Positions 21,970 to 34,645 are shown, numbered from the stretch's first letter. The stretch: 64,000 nucleotides of DNA from Thunnus maccoyii (GCF_910596095.1 NC_056550.1:20766001-20830000), one strand, 5' to 3'. Notes: generated by a model not told the origin, from the letters alone. A program made the numbers and translations.

Positions 21970-24900
21970 AGCTGACCATCATCATCTGTCATATGATGAG
22001 CTCTTCTTGGCATAAAGTCTTGGTAAACCGGAGTCATTTATCAGCTATGTATAATGACAAATGAGAAAAATGGCTGGTGCAGCACCTCTTAACAGCTGCT
22101 TTTCCTCTGTCTTGGTAATTGCAGGGACCTCAGTGTGGCCTCAACGTGATGTATGCAACTCGTCTTAAGAGGGAATGTTAGTTACTGGTTGTGAAATTCA
22201 AGTAACTAGACTTTTTCCACTTTTCATGTATTAAGTGTTGTGTTTTCTACTCTTTGAGGACGTGCTCAATGCCATGAACACAACTGAGGTTGCAGACAAG
22301 CTGGCCCTGCGCTCAGTGCACCAGCATAACTGGTGAGGTCAACTATATGAGCGTCTGGACCGTCATGTCTGTCATCTCTGTCTGCAGCGTAATTGCCTTG
22401 CTCTCTCCTCTCTTTCTCTCGCTTTCCTTCCTCGGAAATGTCGGATCTTTGGCAAGTGCTCCCTTGCATTGTGTGTTTGGATGAGTATTTTTGTATGAAT
22501 GAATGTGTGTATGTATAAGCTGAGTGGGAGCTGCCCTGCTATTCCTGAACACAGTAAACTCTCAAGATCCTCCTCCTCCAGTTTCAGCACAGCCAAAACC
22601 GCTGGTTTCCACAAGGCAAAGAATGACACAGGATGTTGAGTCATATGTTTTTTTTGTGTGTGTATGTGTGTGTATGTGAAAAAAACAAAAGGTATAACAT
22701 TCAGCTTTTACATCAGCTAGTAATGTTAGAGCCTTTATGATTTTAACCTGGAAAGACACACAGTATATCACCATGTAACCTTTGTCATGTTTGGGCGAAC
22801 TAAACTATAATTGTCATTTGAATTCAGAGGTTTATATACTGCGGGTCATGTTGATGGTCAAAGTGTATTCACATTCAGCATCTGTTCCCGTAGAAAAGAC
22901 ACCACATTGTTAAATAATTTCTTCATTTTAAAAGTTTAAATTAATTCCCACATCTGGCAGTTATCACTCTTATAGCTATGACCCTGATATTTATGTTCCT
23001 GTTTTTGCACACATTGGATTAAAGGATCCATCATGATGTGCAGAGTAGGCAACAAATGTTTTGCACATGTTTATATATGTGGTTAAGTGTTTTTTAGAAT
23101 TTCTCACTTTTATCTTATTTTCTTTTGTGAGTATTTCTCTGGATTAGGGTCTATTTTATTTAGTTTTTGATTATACTGTTGATGTGTGTATGACCTGGTT
23201 TACTTTAGCATGGGCGGATGTGCCAGGTGTGCAGGACCAATTTGTTTGGATTCAGAAAGGGCTCATTGTGTGTTTGGTTCAGTTTTGGACTCACCTGCAG
23301 AGTGTGAGGTCGCCTCCTCTTGTGTTTTCCAGAGGACGCACATGCTCTTAACCAAATTGTCAGCGGTGTAATAGACGGTACAGTTTGAATTGGAGGTGTT
23401 TGCTCTGGCCTACTGTATGAATCAGCACTGTTTGATGCCTCCTCAGTGCTTCAGGCTTCATGGTGTTTCCCCTGTATGTATAATAGATGCCAATAAATGC
23501 ACTACATTAAAGAGATCTCTATTGTACATCGGCTTCCCTGGCCTCTTCATTAGAATTGAATGAATGAATTTCAAGGCGTTCATATGAGAAATTTATGCAG
23601 CATAATAATGGATATGATGGATTAAATTCCTCTATGGTTTAGTTGGTAAATGTAATATTAAAATTGAATGTCAAATAAAGAACATGACAGTAATGGAGGT
23701 GTATGCATTATGAATTTAGGAAAAGACTTGAATCACAGTGTGCTGGCACACAAAAATATTAATCATTCATTTTATTTTTTAACCCACTAGCATGTTTATA
23801 TTCTGCGCGCGGATCATGTCAGCCATTTTCTGTCAAAACTTCACATATGTTTTTTATGTTTTCGATGTTATCGAAGACATGACAGCTGTCAAGAATGCAT
23901 GTCGCCCTTTGGATCTTGTTTCCCTGTTCTGTAAAATGTACAGACTCCCATCTGTCACATCGTCCTCAATGTGTAACCTGTCAATCAACAGGATCACAAC
24001 CCAGATCTGTCCTCTTGGGGTTATTTTTACAAGCCACATGATGTTTATTCAACAAAACTGTTCCCGAGAACTATCTGGAAACCTTCCCTGACAGTCAAGA
24101 TATTTGTTTATTAAAGAATATTACAGTTCTGTACAGCATGTTAGCTCTTTGCAATTGTTAATGAGGGTTTTTTTTTGTTTTTTTTATCAGAGTGATGGTG
24201 TGAAAATAATCTGCCAGCATGTTTCCTTCTTTCCTTCCAATGTACCATGAGGAAGAAATATTATAATGACTTATGAACTAATTGTCATGATTTAGTGTCT
24301 TTTATGCAGTATTAAAGTTTATTATGCTTTACAGTGAATATACAATGGACATGTGGCTTGAAGAAGTGGGCCTATTCTGTTTCCAACCATGTTTTTTTCC
24401 AATAATAGCACACTAGACTTATAGTCAAAAGATGCCAACACATCTGAAGAGTGTGATGAACTAAAAGCCAGGCTGAATCAGTGGATATTTTTATACCATT
24501 TTTCCCAATATACCCTTTAGGCCTACTGCACACGCACTAACAAAGACACTATTTGGAATTGAAGGCGATTTTATTTGTATATCCACATATCACAAATCAC
24601 AAATTTGCCTCAGGGGGGGTTTACAATCTGTACAACATCCTCTATCCTTAGACCCTCGATTTAGATATGGAAAATCCCCCCCCCCCCAAAAACCCCTTTA
24701 ACAATGAAAAAGAAAAAAGAAACAGCAACAAAGGAGACAGACATGCAATAGAAGTGTGTATAGAATAGACCAGATAACAAATTACAGAAGTACAGCATGG
24801 AAAAACGGGATAGATTAATAACATATATGAAGTGTCTGAACAGTAGGACGCTGAGCACCGACGTTACCAACAGCTCAGTGTGTGAGTCTGCTTTGCTTGG

Positions 24901-25299
24901 ACACCTAAATAACAGATGTGTTGAGATACTCACCTAACAAGGCTTTGTGTCCAATCATGTTACAACTAAATATAAAATGTTTATATTAAAATCATGAATA
25001 AATTAAAAAAGAAAGAATTTTAAATTGTGGTAAGTAAATAGATACAGAAAAATATATATTTCATTTATTTTATCTATTTCTTTTGAAAATATTCACTGGT
25101 AGTGTTAACATGCTACAATTCATTCAATGCTGATATTGCTGTTCATAATCACACAAATAATCAATTCAATAATAATTACACTGATCACAACACTCTTCCT
25201 GTTAGTCAGGAATTAAATGAAATATTGCAGTTCCCACTGTGACCACTGGAGGGCAGAAAACACTCATAAATCTAAAATACACTCAATTATAGTTACTCC
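21970..25299. other. intergenic DNA, no gene seen
   Basis: No coding exon recognised. AT-rich blocks at 23.54-23.72 and 24.95-25.20 kb contain many TAAT cores but cannot be called enhancers without conservation data. A C-run lies at 24677-24687. Confidence 0.5.
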
Positions 25300-25309
25300 T
25301 CTAGTGTCA

Positions 25310-25700
25310 AGTCCATGGGTGGATTACAGAACGGGTTTACCAGGCCCAGGCCCAGGGGCCCTAGGGCTCAGGGGGCCCCTAAGCCAAAGCCTCTGAGTGA
25401 AGTTGCTGTTTTTAACTTTGCATTTTTTGTTGCATAGTCAAAGGGCTTAGTCATTCATGTTCATAACAGAGCACCAAAAGCCCTACTGAAAAACTGAAGG
25501 AACAGCCTAAACATTCACTTTGGAGATGTCACAAGAAAGAAGCCATCATGATACCTAATCCTGTTGAACAGGTGAGTTTAGTTATTGTGCTGTTAGCTGC
25601 AAGTCAGTGTACCTGCCCTGCTGGGGGGTGGGTGGGCCTTTTACGCATCCATGGCCAGGGGCCCATTGTCCTCTATCTGGCTATGGTCAAGTCAGACACG
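25310..25700. repeat. probable interspersed repeat fragment (GGGGCCC-rich)
   Basis: An isolated GC-rich patch in AT-rich DNA (CAGGCCCAGGCCCAGGGGCC, then GGGGGCCCCTAAGCCAAAGC), with a related GGCCAGGGGCCCATTGTCC end at about 25651. The composition break and self-similarity suggest a transposon remnant; the family is not identified. Confidence 0.4.
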
Positions 25701-25896
25701 ATACTATACTAATCCTTACTAATAGTAATACTTCTGGTAAAAACTTTAAAAATACAGCAATAAAAAGAATGAAAGTACTCACCAGAAGTGTTTGTATGCT
25801 ATTACGTGTTCTTGACACCGGTGGGAACATCTTTAAGCAGATAAACTTGTCTCCGCACCACAAAACTGTTTAAATAATTCTTTATAAATACATGTC

Positions 25897-25899
<3 letters not shown>

Positions 25900-25941
<42 letters not shown>
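25900..25941. repeat. (AT)n microsatellite
   Basis: About 20 uninterrupted AT units. Confidence 0.97.
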
Positions 25942-25942
<1 letters not shown>

Positions 25943-28240
25943 CTGTTATAAAATCACACCACTTAGTTGATCATTCGCAGTATGGGAATCTGTCTGATCA
26001 AATTTGCTGATAAGTAATTTTCCATGGCTCCAAAGTGCACTGCAGTGATTTCCAGCTCTTTACACCATAGCTCTTGGACTGGAGCCCTCCAATAATTTGG
26101 TCCAAGAGTTAGACAACACAGATATACAAATGATTCACCCAGCTACAAATCAAACACCAAACACATATCCTAACACTAGCGGGCATTATCTGTAGCCATG
26201 CCTCTCTGTCACAAGCCTAAAGCATAGCTGATTGATGGTCCCAAGGGTCACACTGCAGGACAGAGATGGACAGATGGTGACGCACTGAAGCTGAGGGTAT
26301 TTTCGTGACAATCGGAGAGCCTGCAGGCCACTGTTCACCCTCCTCTCCCACTCCGTCTAGATTTCAGGTGGCCAATTCTCCATAGAGTTGTTACCTTGGA
26401 AACAGCACCTTATGTATTTATAGAGAGCGACTGAGTAGACATGGAGAAGGGAGAGCAAGAGACACGGACTCTGGTACGGGTTTTCATTTAGCTTGGAGCG
26501 CACACACTGGGTTAGGAAGGTGCGAAGAGGGGTGGGAATTTATACTTTTCATTTGCTAAGACTGTCTTTAATTTACCAGCAGCTTAGCACAGGGAAGCCT
26601 ATACCGAAGTGATGAACTAATGTCTGATCACATCCTTGTAGACACATCATTTCTCACTTCCAGTAGCTGCTGCTTGCCCTTTATATTGGTATTACTTGAT
26701 CTGATCACTTTCACTGGTTGAACACATTTGCCATCTGCCCTCAAATATATCTCATCTTTCCTGCCAACATCTACCTCAGTCTCATATGCTCCGCCTATCA
26801 AATTAGGCTGAAATGACCTGAAATAATTCAAACAGGCTATGTAGAATCACACTCTGAGCTGCATTTGACCTTTGGCTGGTGCGCTCTGTGGATCCGCTAA
26901 GTCTCACCTGGATGTATGACATCACAATCCTTTGTTTCACAGCACATTAACCCTTCCTTCACCCTAACATGATGACGACTTTTCAGCATCCCTATTTATT
27001 ACTTCTCCCTGACCTTCATCCCAGGAGAGCAGAGGCACTGCACCGTTGTTTGTCATCGACCGGCTGTATCAATGTTCAACCTTTGAAGATCAATCAAAGG
27101 ATATTGGTTGTGAACTGTAAAGGGTAGGGGGAGTAAATGAAGAAGTAGTCGTCCAGTATCTCATATCACTTTTACCTTTGCTTTGTGTGAATGTTGAGCA
27201 GCAACAAACAACAGAAAAGGAGGTGTAAAAGGTTGTGTTTACTATGGACTACAGTGATTAAGTTCACTGACAGTGCAGATAAATCTTTCTTTCCATCACA
27301 ACATTTTCTATCTACGTGCTCAGACCGTGTATGTGTAACATTAATGGTCACTTGCATTTCTTGGCGTGCAGAAGTCACAGAAGGCGCTCAGCGGTGTGTC
27401 TGTGGCTGGGCTAGTATTTTATATCCTGTCCATACACCCACACAGACCAAGGGAAACAGAGTTCACCAGTGACTATACTATACTTTCTATAAAAGACAAG
27501 TCATTTCTAGCCTTTCACATTGCCATGGAAACACAGGATTTGTTCAGTTGATTGGTTGTGAACTAACACTGACCGAGGCTAAGAACTCTTTCATTTCATA
27601 ATACAGTTGAATCTGTAATCTAGTGGTCAAAGAAAGATGTCTGCTGCTGTCAGCTAGATCATTTATTATGATTAAAACCTTACAGTAAATGCAGTCACTG
27701 TTGTGCGCTCCGTTAAATGTATTGCATGTCTATTCAAACTTTTTGATAAGGTTTTGTATATTAACAAGAATTATTTTGATCCAACTTTGGAGAGCAGGTC
27801 AACCATTAATTACAAGGTCTGTAGTTTGATCCTCGACTCCTCCTTGTCAACATGTGGATATGTCTTTGAGCAAGACACTGAGCCTAAAGCCTATTAATAC
27901 AATCGATATACCGTTTTAACCTATTTAATCTGTACCCATCATAACAGGACATGACTGTCATGTAAACTGAAATATACTCTCTTTTATTTGTGGAACTGTA
28001 CATGTGGTCATCATGCTTATTGTCTGGTGTCTTGTAAACCAGTATAGGCTGGGCACCAGAAAAGGTGCATGGCACTCAAATAAACAAATCAATCAATTAA
28101 CCAAGTTAACAAAACACACACAAAAATACAGCATGAGTGACACTGTAATTTATACAGCAGAAAAACATTTTCTTTAATGAATAGTGTAGAAAAAAACCTT
28201 TTTTGTGCACAAAAGTGTCTTTGGCCCATCAGAAAGCTCA
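25942..28240. other. intergenic DNA with one SINE-like fragment
   Basis: No coding exon recognised. At 27790-27890, TAGTTTGATCCTCGACTCC and TTTGAGCAAGACACTGAGCC resemble the tail of a common teleost SINE. A close inverted pair of TCF/LEF-type motifs lies at 27080-27100. Confidence 0.5.
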
Positions 28241-28244
28241 TTAA

Positions 28245-28283
28245 AACACACACACATCACACACACACACACACACACACACC
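28245..28283. repeat. (AC)n microsatellite, one interruption
   Basis: AC dinucleotides interrupted once by ATC; a shorter AC run follows at about 28401-28421. Confidence 0.93.
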
Positions 28284-28677
28284 ACTGACCTGAAAATCAG
28301 CATTTTACCAATTGGGGATAGGGCTTTTGTCCCCGATTGCACAAGCCGTCCCCAATCAACTAGTGTGTTTGTGTCCCCAAAAGTGAGTTAAGGCATACTC
28401 ACCCACACACACACACACACAAACAACAACATTGACAATATGAATGAATGAAGTGCGGTGCAAAGGTTGAATTATTCATTTGATGAAAGAAAGAAGAAAT
28501 GTAAAATTAGAAAATGCAATTTCTGAAGAAATTGCGTGTGATTGCTGAAAGCTGAAATTGATTGAGTTGCATTGCTGGAAGCTGAATAGTATTGTAATTC
28601 TACCAAGGTACAACAGTCACATTTGTTCTTCAATCACTTTTACTGTTTTCCGATGATTGGCTACCAAATTGGAGTGG

Positions 28678-28970
28678 GCAGGGTTTTTTGGGAATAGAAG
28701 GCTCTCACTCTTCAATGCAATGACTAATTTCAACCAAAATTGGGTCACATGTGCACAGAGGCCCCTTGAGCGAGCCTATAAAATTTCATTCAATTTCGTC
28801 AGTGGGGGGAGGTGGGGTGGGTGGGTTGGGGCTACAGGAGGGTTTATGGGAATAAAAGGCTTTAACTCTTCAATGCAATGACTAATTTCAACCGAAATTG
28901 GACCAAATGTCCATCTGAGCCCTGAGTGAGCATATAAAATCTTATGCAATTTCACTACTGGGTGGCTCTA
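28678..28970. repeat. two-copy tandem duplication, about 158-bp period
   Basis: The block CTTCAATGCAATGACTAATT ... AAATTGG ... GAGCGAGCCTATAAAATTTCA (from about 28685) recurs at about 28843 with an offset of 158 bp and moderate divergence. The copies are separated by a G-rich GGTGGGGTGGGTGGGTTGGG stretch (28811-28830). Confidence 0.8.
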
Positions 28971-29035
28971 CAGTTAATGCAAATTTTTGAATAACTGAAT
29001 TTCTATTAACATTACAGGGCTGGTACTTGTAACAT

Positions 29036-29160
29036 AGGTGCCCCCAGTCCATTCTCCGCATATTAACACAAAAGACTGATTGCACCACCTTGTGGCCATT
29101 TATGATGCAATTTGACTTTTGCCTTTGGCTTTCGGCCTGAGAAGGGTTTGTCTGCGGACT
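29036..29160 (+). repeat. dispersed repeat, copy 1 (CACCTTGTGG element)
   Basis: Contains GACTGATTGCACCACCTTGTGG and a trailing CTTTCGGCCTG. A similar ordered block lies at 34646-34770, so this is interspersed repeat sequence. Confidence 0.65.
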
Positions 29161-29598
29161 GCAAGACAGAGGTGTAACATGAAGGCAGGGTAACATGTAG
29201 CAGGGGGTGTAACTTGAAGTTGTCCAAATCACACAGAACCACACGAGATGTCAATACAAGATGTTGTCGGCAAGATGTCAGATTGTGTAGAGACAGCAGT
29301 AAGAATATTTTCCTGAGATAACTGTTCAAATTGAAGTGTATAAGTCATTTTTCATACGGTAGTAATATAGCATATATTGTGGCACATATGCAGACCCATG
29401 AGAAGTCAGCTGTTAAACATGGAGGTTTCAGTTTAAATAAATGTTGCAGATCTTGTGTACAAATGTACAAATTGTCCACTAATAATATTAAGCATTATAT
29501 TTCCAAAGTTAATTTGTATAAAGTTTTAATTTTGAACATTGCCTTAAGAATAACGTATGTATGAATAGTTTGTAAACCGGATTTCTCTTTGTTTGTAG

Positions 29599-29742
29599 GA
29601 CAGCACATAAAATGTGGATGTGTCAAAAGCCACCATTATTGCTGCTGCTATTGTGCAAGGATTATAACCTGGCAAAATTTATTTTTGAGCCATGTGCAGA
29701 AATGTGGGTTAGCTGACCCATCAACAGGTCCCTGTGCCTCTG
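29599..29742 (+). pseudogene. exon-like open frame with one C2HC zinc-finger motif
   Basis: A good acceptor (TCTCTTTGTTTGTAG at 29584-29598) precedes a frame reading QHIKCGCVKSHHYCCCYCAR, then IITWQNLFLSHVQKCG. This fits C-x2-C-x12-H-x3-C with a hydrophobic core residue before the histidine, the spacing of a classical C2H2/C2HC finger. The frame continues without a stop into the minisatellite at 29743. No start codon with a conserved upstream exon, and no donor, could be placed. It may be a fragment of a fish zinc-finger gene or domesticated element. It may equally be a chance frame. Confidence 0.35.
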
Positions 29743-30390
29743 CACCTACCGGCGCCTCTTTAGCTACCACTGTCTCTGCAGCCTCCAGCGTCTCTGCACC
29801 CTCCAATGTCTCTGCACCCTCCAGCATCTCTGCAGTGTCCAATGTCTCTGCAGCCTCTGGTGTCTCTGCAGCCTCCAACATCTCTGCACCTCCAGTGTCG
29901 CTGTACCCTCCAGCCTCTCTGCAGCCTCCAGCACCTCTGCAGCCTTAAGCATCTCTGCAACATCCAGTGTCTCTGCAGCCTCCAGCAACTCTGTAGCCTC
30001 CAACATCTCTGCACCTCCAATGTCTCTGTACCTTCCAGTGTCTCTGCACGCTCCAGCCTCTCTGCAGCCTCCAGCACCTCTGCAGCCTCAAGCGTCTCTG
30101 CAACATCCAGTGTCTCTGCAGCCTCCAGCGTCTCTGCAGCCTCCAGGGTTTCTGCATCCACCATCATCTCTTCACGCTCCATCGTCTCTGCACCCTCCAG
30201 CAACTTTGCACCCTCTATCATGTCTTCACGCTCCAGTGTCTCTGCAGCCTCAAGCGTCTCTGCAGCCTCCATTGTCTCTGCAGCCTCCATTGTCTCTGCA
30301 GCCTCTAGTGTCTCTGCACCCTCCATCATCTCTGCAGCCTCCAACGCCTCTGCACCCTCCATCGCCTCTGCATGCTCCAGTGTCCAGTGC
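29743..30390. repeat. 18-bp minisatellite, about 35 units
   Basis: The unit consensus is TCTCTGCAGCCTCCAGYR, with variants CACCCTCCA and CAACATCCA and occasional 15-17-bp units. Because most units are multiples of three, all frames stay open: S-L-Q-P-P-A, V-S-A-A-S-S, and E-T-L-E-A-A on the other strand. Long apparent proteins here are products of the repeat. Odd-length units shift the frame inside the array, which argues against coding. A higher-order copy has an offset of 143 bp (29911 and 30054). Confidence 0.93.
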
Positions 30391-32030
30391 TTGACAGCCC
30401 GCAGGACAACAACTTCCTATCCAACAGTCATTACACTGTCTAACAGTGATGACACACCTGGCTGAATGTCTTGTGTCTAGAATATATGAATTACAGGAAA
30501 ATGTGTACAAAATGATGCACAAGAAATCTGTTTTTCTATTTGATGTAATGCAGCAGCCATAAAACAATGGCATCTTGGCTTTGAATATTTCACTATAATA
30601 CACTTAACATCACACATGAAATCTAATATTGTAGGAGCATCAGTGGGTACATTCCAGTAACCTGGAAATTGTTTGTATCTGATATAAATGACAGCATTAT
30701 CAACATGATGTAGCTTCAATGAAATGCTGCAACTAGCAAGACACAGAATGTGACCTTTTTTATACAACAGAATATGTGGCATTTTCATACAGTATGACGG
30801 AATATTTAGCTGATTTCTACAGCAACTCAACTCTCGCAAGATTTCAGAGCGAGACTTGGTTACACACAATAACAGACCGGACACTTACAATACCAATCTG
30901 AGCCTGTCAGTAGCAAAAACAAGCACTTTTAGTGGATGTATATTGATGGTGCACTATTGCCCCAAAGGATTACATTGCAGCCCTTTTAATGGCTGCCTGC
31001 AGCGCTCTCGCTAAATACTGGACCAGTTTCAAAAATTGTTGATTTCATTCTGCTCTCTGAAGCCAGTTAGTTACATTTGCCTCGTTGACAGTCATTTACA
31101 TGTACTTTGACTAATTACCCTTCTGAGCTTGTCTGCAAAATGTTGACAACATAGCAGCAAGAGCATGATTGTCATACATTTTAAATATTGCCAATACTAA
31201 CAATGACAAATTGTACACTCATTCATTACATACTCTGCGGTGGAGGAACTCAATGCACACTGCTCTGCACAGTTTTGCCATTCTCCTTTTGCACCTGCTG
31301 AGAAGAATTTTAGTTTTGCAGACACCTCAACTCACCAGTACTCTATGTGGTGAAACGACATACAGCAACATTTTGATAAAAAAAGAAGAAGCTAGATTTA
31401 CATTGATCAATCATGCACTTATCACATCTCTTTTAAGCAGCTGGTGAGATGGACACAACTGTTTCCCTTTGTTAAATGATTTGATGAATAATTGCCACCA
31501 CTGCACATAAATTGAGTAAAAAAATATTATTAAACGTATCAGTTTAGTGTGTTGATAAACTATCATTTGCAAAAATCTTTTTTTTAATCACAAGTTGTTT
31601 TGATCTGTCAAAATGGGAGATCTAAAGGATGTTAGAGGCTGAGTCAGTCTGTAAAAAGCAAAGCAAATTTCACCTAAAACAAAGATAAATCTGAAACTTT
31701 TTGACCTACATAAACAATTTTTACATCAAATAACGTTGTGATTCTCCTCTCTGACATATTCAAAAATCATATAATCATATACAATACATTCCATGTTTCA
31801 CCAAGTCCTGATTCTAACAATAAAAGAATCTCGCTCTATAGGCTTATAGTTTCAGAGAAAATGGACATTATGTGGAAAAATGCTCCATTTGGGCTCAAAC
31901 CACATTGTATCTTTATTTTCAAGGTGCTTGAAGTTATCCCAGCAAGAATATAGCCTGCTTGGTAAGTTGGTGCTCGGCATATGGGAGCTGCTGGCTTGAG
32001 TCTTCATTGGTCTGTTGATTTTATTTTTTC
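30391..32030. other. intergenic DNA, no gene seen
   Basis: AT-rich, with no exon or clear repeat recognised. Confidence 0.5.
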
Positions 32031-32035
32031 TGATT

Positions 32036-32110
32036 TGTCTGTTCTGGGCTACTGTAGAAACATGGTGGTGCAACATGGCGGGCACTGTGGGAGAGGACCC
32101 TCTTCCTTGT
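32036..32110 (+). repeat. fragment of a common teleost interspersed repeat (left part)
   Basis: GTTCTGGGCTACTGTAGAAA and CATGGTGGTGCAACATGGCG followed by GAGAGGACCC match, from memory, a widespread fish element. Its continuation (CCCTATGTAGATATAAGGGG) appears only at 33063, about 950 bp further right. Confidence 0.55.
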
Positions 32111-33054
32111 GTCTTTTCCTTGCATCTTAGTCCCTCCCGCCATGCGAGGAGAGAGGACATGAGGAAATATGTTTTTAGAGACATGAGACGTCCTTTCCTC
32201 TGAAGTGTCATGTGAAGCAACATCCATTTCTGATGATGGCGGCAATTGATCACAGCTGGATCAGCTGTCAGTCAGCTTTAACAGCTGTAGTGACTTCTGA
32301 TGGAGGTCTGCACACATGTGCACTGTGCTAATACTAATAAAGGTGCACAGTTATCACTGCCAGCAGCTGTTTTCTCCCTGCAGCCTGTTACCTGTTCAAC
32401 AAACACCTGCACATGAATAAAAACCTGCATTCAGTATTTATATTGTGTACTGTGTCCCACTCAGACACACATGAACCATTTCTACTGACAGAATGTGTTT
32501 GTATTATTTATTCATTATTTGCTTCTGTATTTATTGATATTCTAATTCTGAATTAATTGTTTAACAACCCAGAATATGATTAGGGTGTCTTTTGAACACT
32601 GGAAATTATTTATTAGGGTAAATGTTTCAGGAAAAATTTAAATTATGTAACTTATATCAAACCTGATGCTCATGAATAAAAGTTAAAAAATCTTTCTAAT
32701 AAATGATGAAAGTTGTTCATGGTTCTTTTGTGGATCAGACTAAAAAGTAACGGATGTTTAACTAGATGGTGAATTGGAAAACAAAGAAAATATAAAACTT
32801 GGGAGTGACACACTTGAGTTTAATCTGTAATCTGTCTCCACTCAGTGTGATGTTGTGATGTATCAGATCAGTCCGATCAGCTGCAGCATCCAGTCAATAA
32901 CTGATATTGAAAAGACTTCCGTGAAGGCTGCTGTCGTGTATCCTTCTTAATTCACAGAACTAAGAAATAAGAGTTTTGAGATGGCCTTCAAAATGGCAGA
33001 CCAGAACGACTTCTGGTTCCACCAAGGAGCGAGGAAAGATGAAATAAGAGACTT

Positions 33055-33235
33055 GAGATATACCCCCTATGTAGATATAAGGGGCTCATTCTAAGCTAAC
33101 GAAAACACAACAATTCTTAGTTTCATGTGATTATACACTAATAAAAACATACTTATGAATATTATATTCCATTTCTGCCAATGGAGCCCCCTAAATATTA
33201 CACACTGGTCCTTTAACTTTTCAATCATCCTCTAT
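33055..33235 (+). repeat. fragment of the same teleost interspersed repeat (right part)
   Basis: Contains CTATGTAGATATAAGGGGCT, AACGAAAACACAACAATTCT, ATTCCATTTCTGCCAATGGA and the characteristic end ACACTGGTCCTTTAA (33219-33233). With 32036-32110 it looks like one element interrupted by other DNA. Confidence 0.6.
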
Positions 33236-34645
33236 GATGGTTATTAACACAACGGGTGTAATTCTCCCTCCGACCACAGCGTTGACTGCAATGGCGGAGT
33301 GGCGCTGTTCGTATTTCCGCTCGTTCTATGCGAAGTGAAGACCGCAGAAGCAGCGACTCAATGGCTATTCGTTGAAAATTTTAGCCAAACTATGAGATAT
33401 TCCTGTGTTTTTGTTTGAATGAAACTCGCAACACTTTCAGACTGTGTTAGTCTAAAAGACTTTTTTAAGTGTTAGTTATATAAATGACTGACTTTAGGAA
33501 TTCTGCACGTTGTTGTCTGAGCTGTCAGAAACTGATCCGGAATCTTTCCAGACTGATACTGACACAAAACAGAAGAGTTACGTTAGCTTGTTTTTTTTTT
33601 TTTTTAGTACACATGCACACTTAGATTTCCCAGTTATTGACCTTCTATCATGAAATGTATTATTTTAATTCAGTTTCTTTCTTGCTTACACCTACCCCCC
33701 TAAATCTGTCTTCTGTGTTTTGATAACAGGCTGCAGGTTCAGTAAATCCAGATTTCTTTAGTTCTGCCTTTCACTGCCTTAAATCAGTGCCGTTCAGGTC
33801 CATTCAGCTGCAGAAGAACTATGAGGCAGGATGTGGAGCAGCAAGACTGATTGATATGTTTGTGAATGTATTAATGTATTTTATAATTTTGCTTATATTT
33901 CTTCTTGGTAAAAGCTGAGTCACAAACTGTTGCTGCAGCTGGAGCTACAGAAACAGCAGATAACCTGCTCAGCCTTCTTCTTGTCATCACCTCTGACCCT
34001 CAGCAGTGGCCTTCACCTGGGCCTCTAATCCTGCAGGTCTGGTGGCTCCAGGATGAGGATACCACAGTTTCAGTTCTGCATCATGCTTTCTCCAAAGCTG
34101 ATCTGTAGAGTGCTGGTAATCTCACTGTCTTGTGCATATTTTCTTTACAGTCACCAGAGACCCCGCCTGATCTGAACAGAAGGATTCTCTGTGATAACAG
34201 CAGATGGATGCATCTATAACTCTGTGACATCATCAGGAGATCTGGATCAATGGACCTGCTTCTGCTTGTCAAGTAAATATGCACTTGATTTGTTGATTTC
34301 ATAGTGCAATTTTATTTTGTGTAAAAGTTGCTATTACTTAAATAATGTTTATTTTGCTTGTCTGCTTTTCTAAATTTAACCCGGTAGAAGCTCCTATGCC
34401 TCCTTGAATTGGTCTCATCTTCATGTCAGAGCAGTCCTACATTTTACAGAACATAATTTTACTGTGTGAGTGTTTGAAACATTGCAAATGATCTGAAAAA
34501 GACTAAATTGGACAATTTTTTCATTAAAATCTTTCTGTTGTTACTGTTATCAAAATTACATTTAAACAGAGCATTGTGATGGTAAATTAAAATAAATCAA
34601 TAGCTACGGGAGTAAATATTTACTCCCATCGTCAGATACTCACAG
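33236..34645. other. repeat-rich intergenic DNA, no gene called
   Basis: A CpG-bearing patch (AATGGCGGAGTGGCGCTG) lies at about 33290, and GC-moderate text with chance frames at 33.9-34.26 kb includes a 67-codon open frame. None shows a family match. It is likely older transposon material. Confidence 0.4.

Noticed and set aside
21790..22037. Frames reading I-L-I-L and R-I-R-I
   Set aside because: They are translations of the TTATTC tail repeat.
29743..30390. Possible CRISPR-like array
   Set aside because: The units are contiguous with no unique spacers, in a eukaryotic genome; it is a minisatellite.
29760..30465. Open frames of about 200-219 codons on both strands
   Set aside because: They are produced by the 18-bp minisatellite, are open on both strands and in several frames, and shift frame at odd-length units.
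33905..34108. 67-codon frame in GC-moderate DNA
   Set aside because: No recognisable family and it lies in repeat-rich sequence; not enough support to call a gene.
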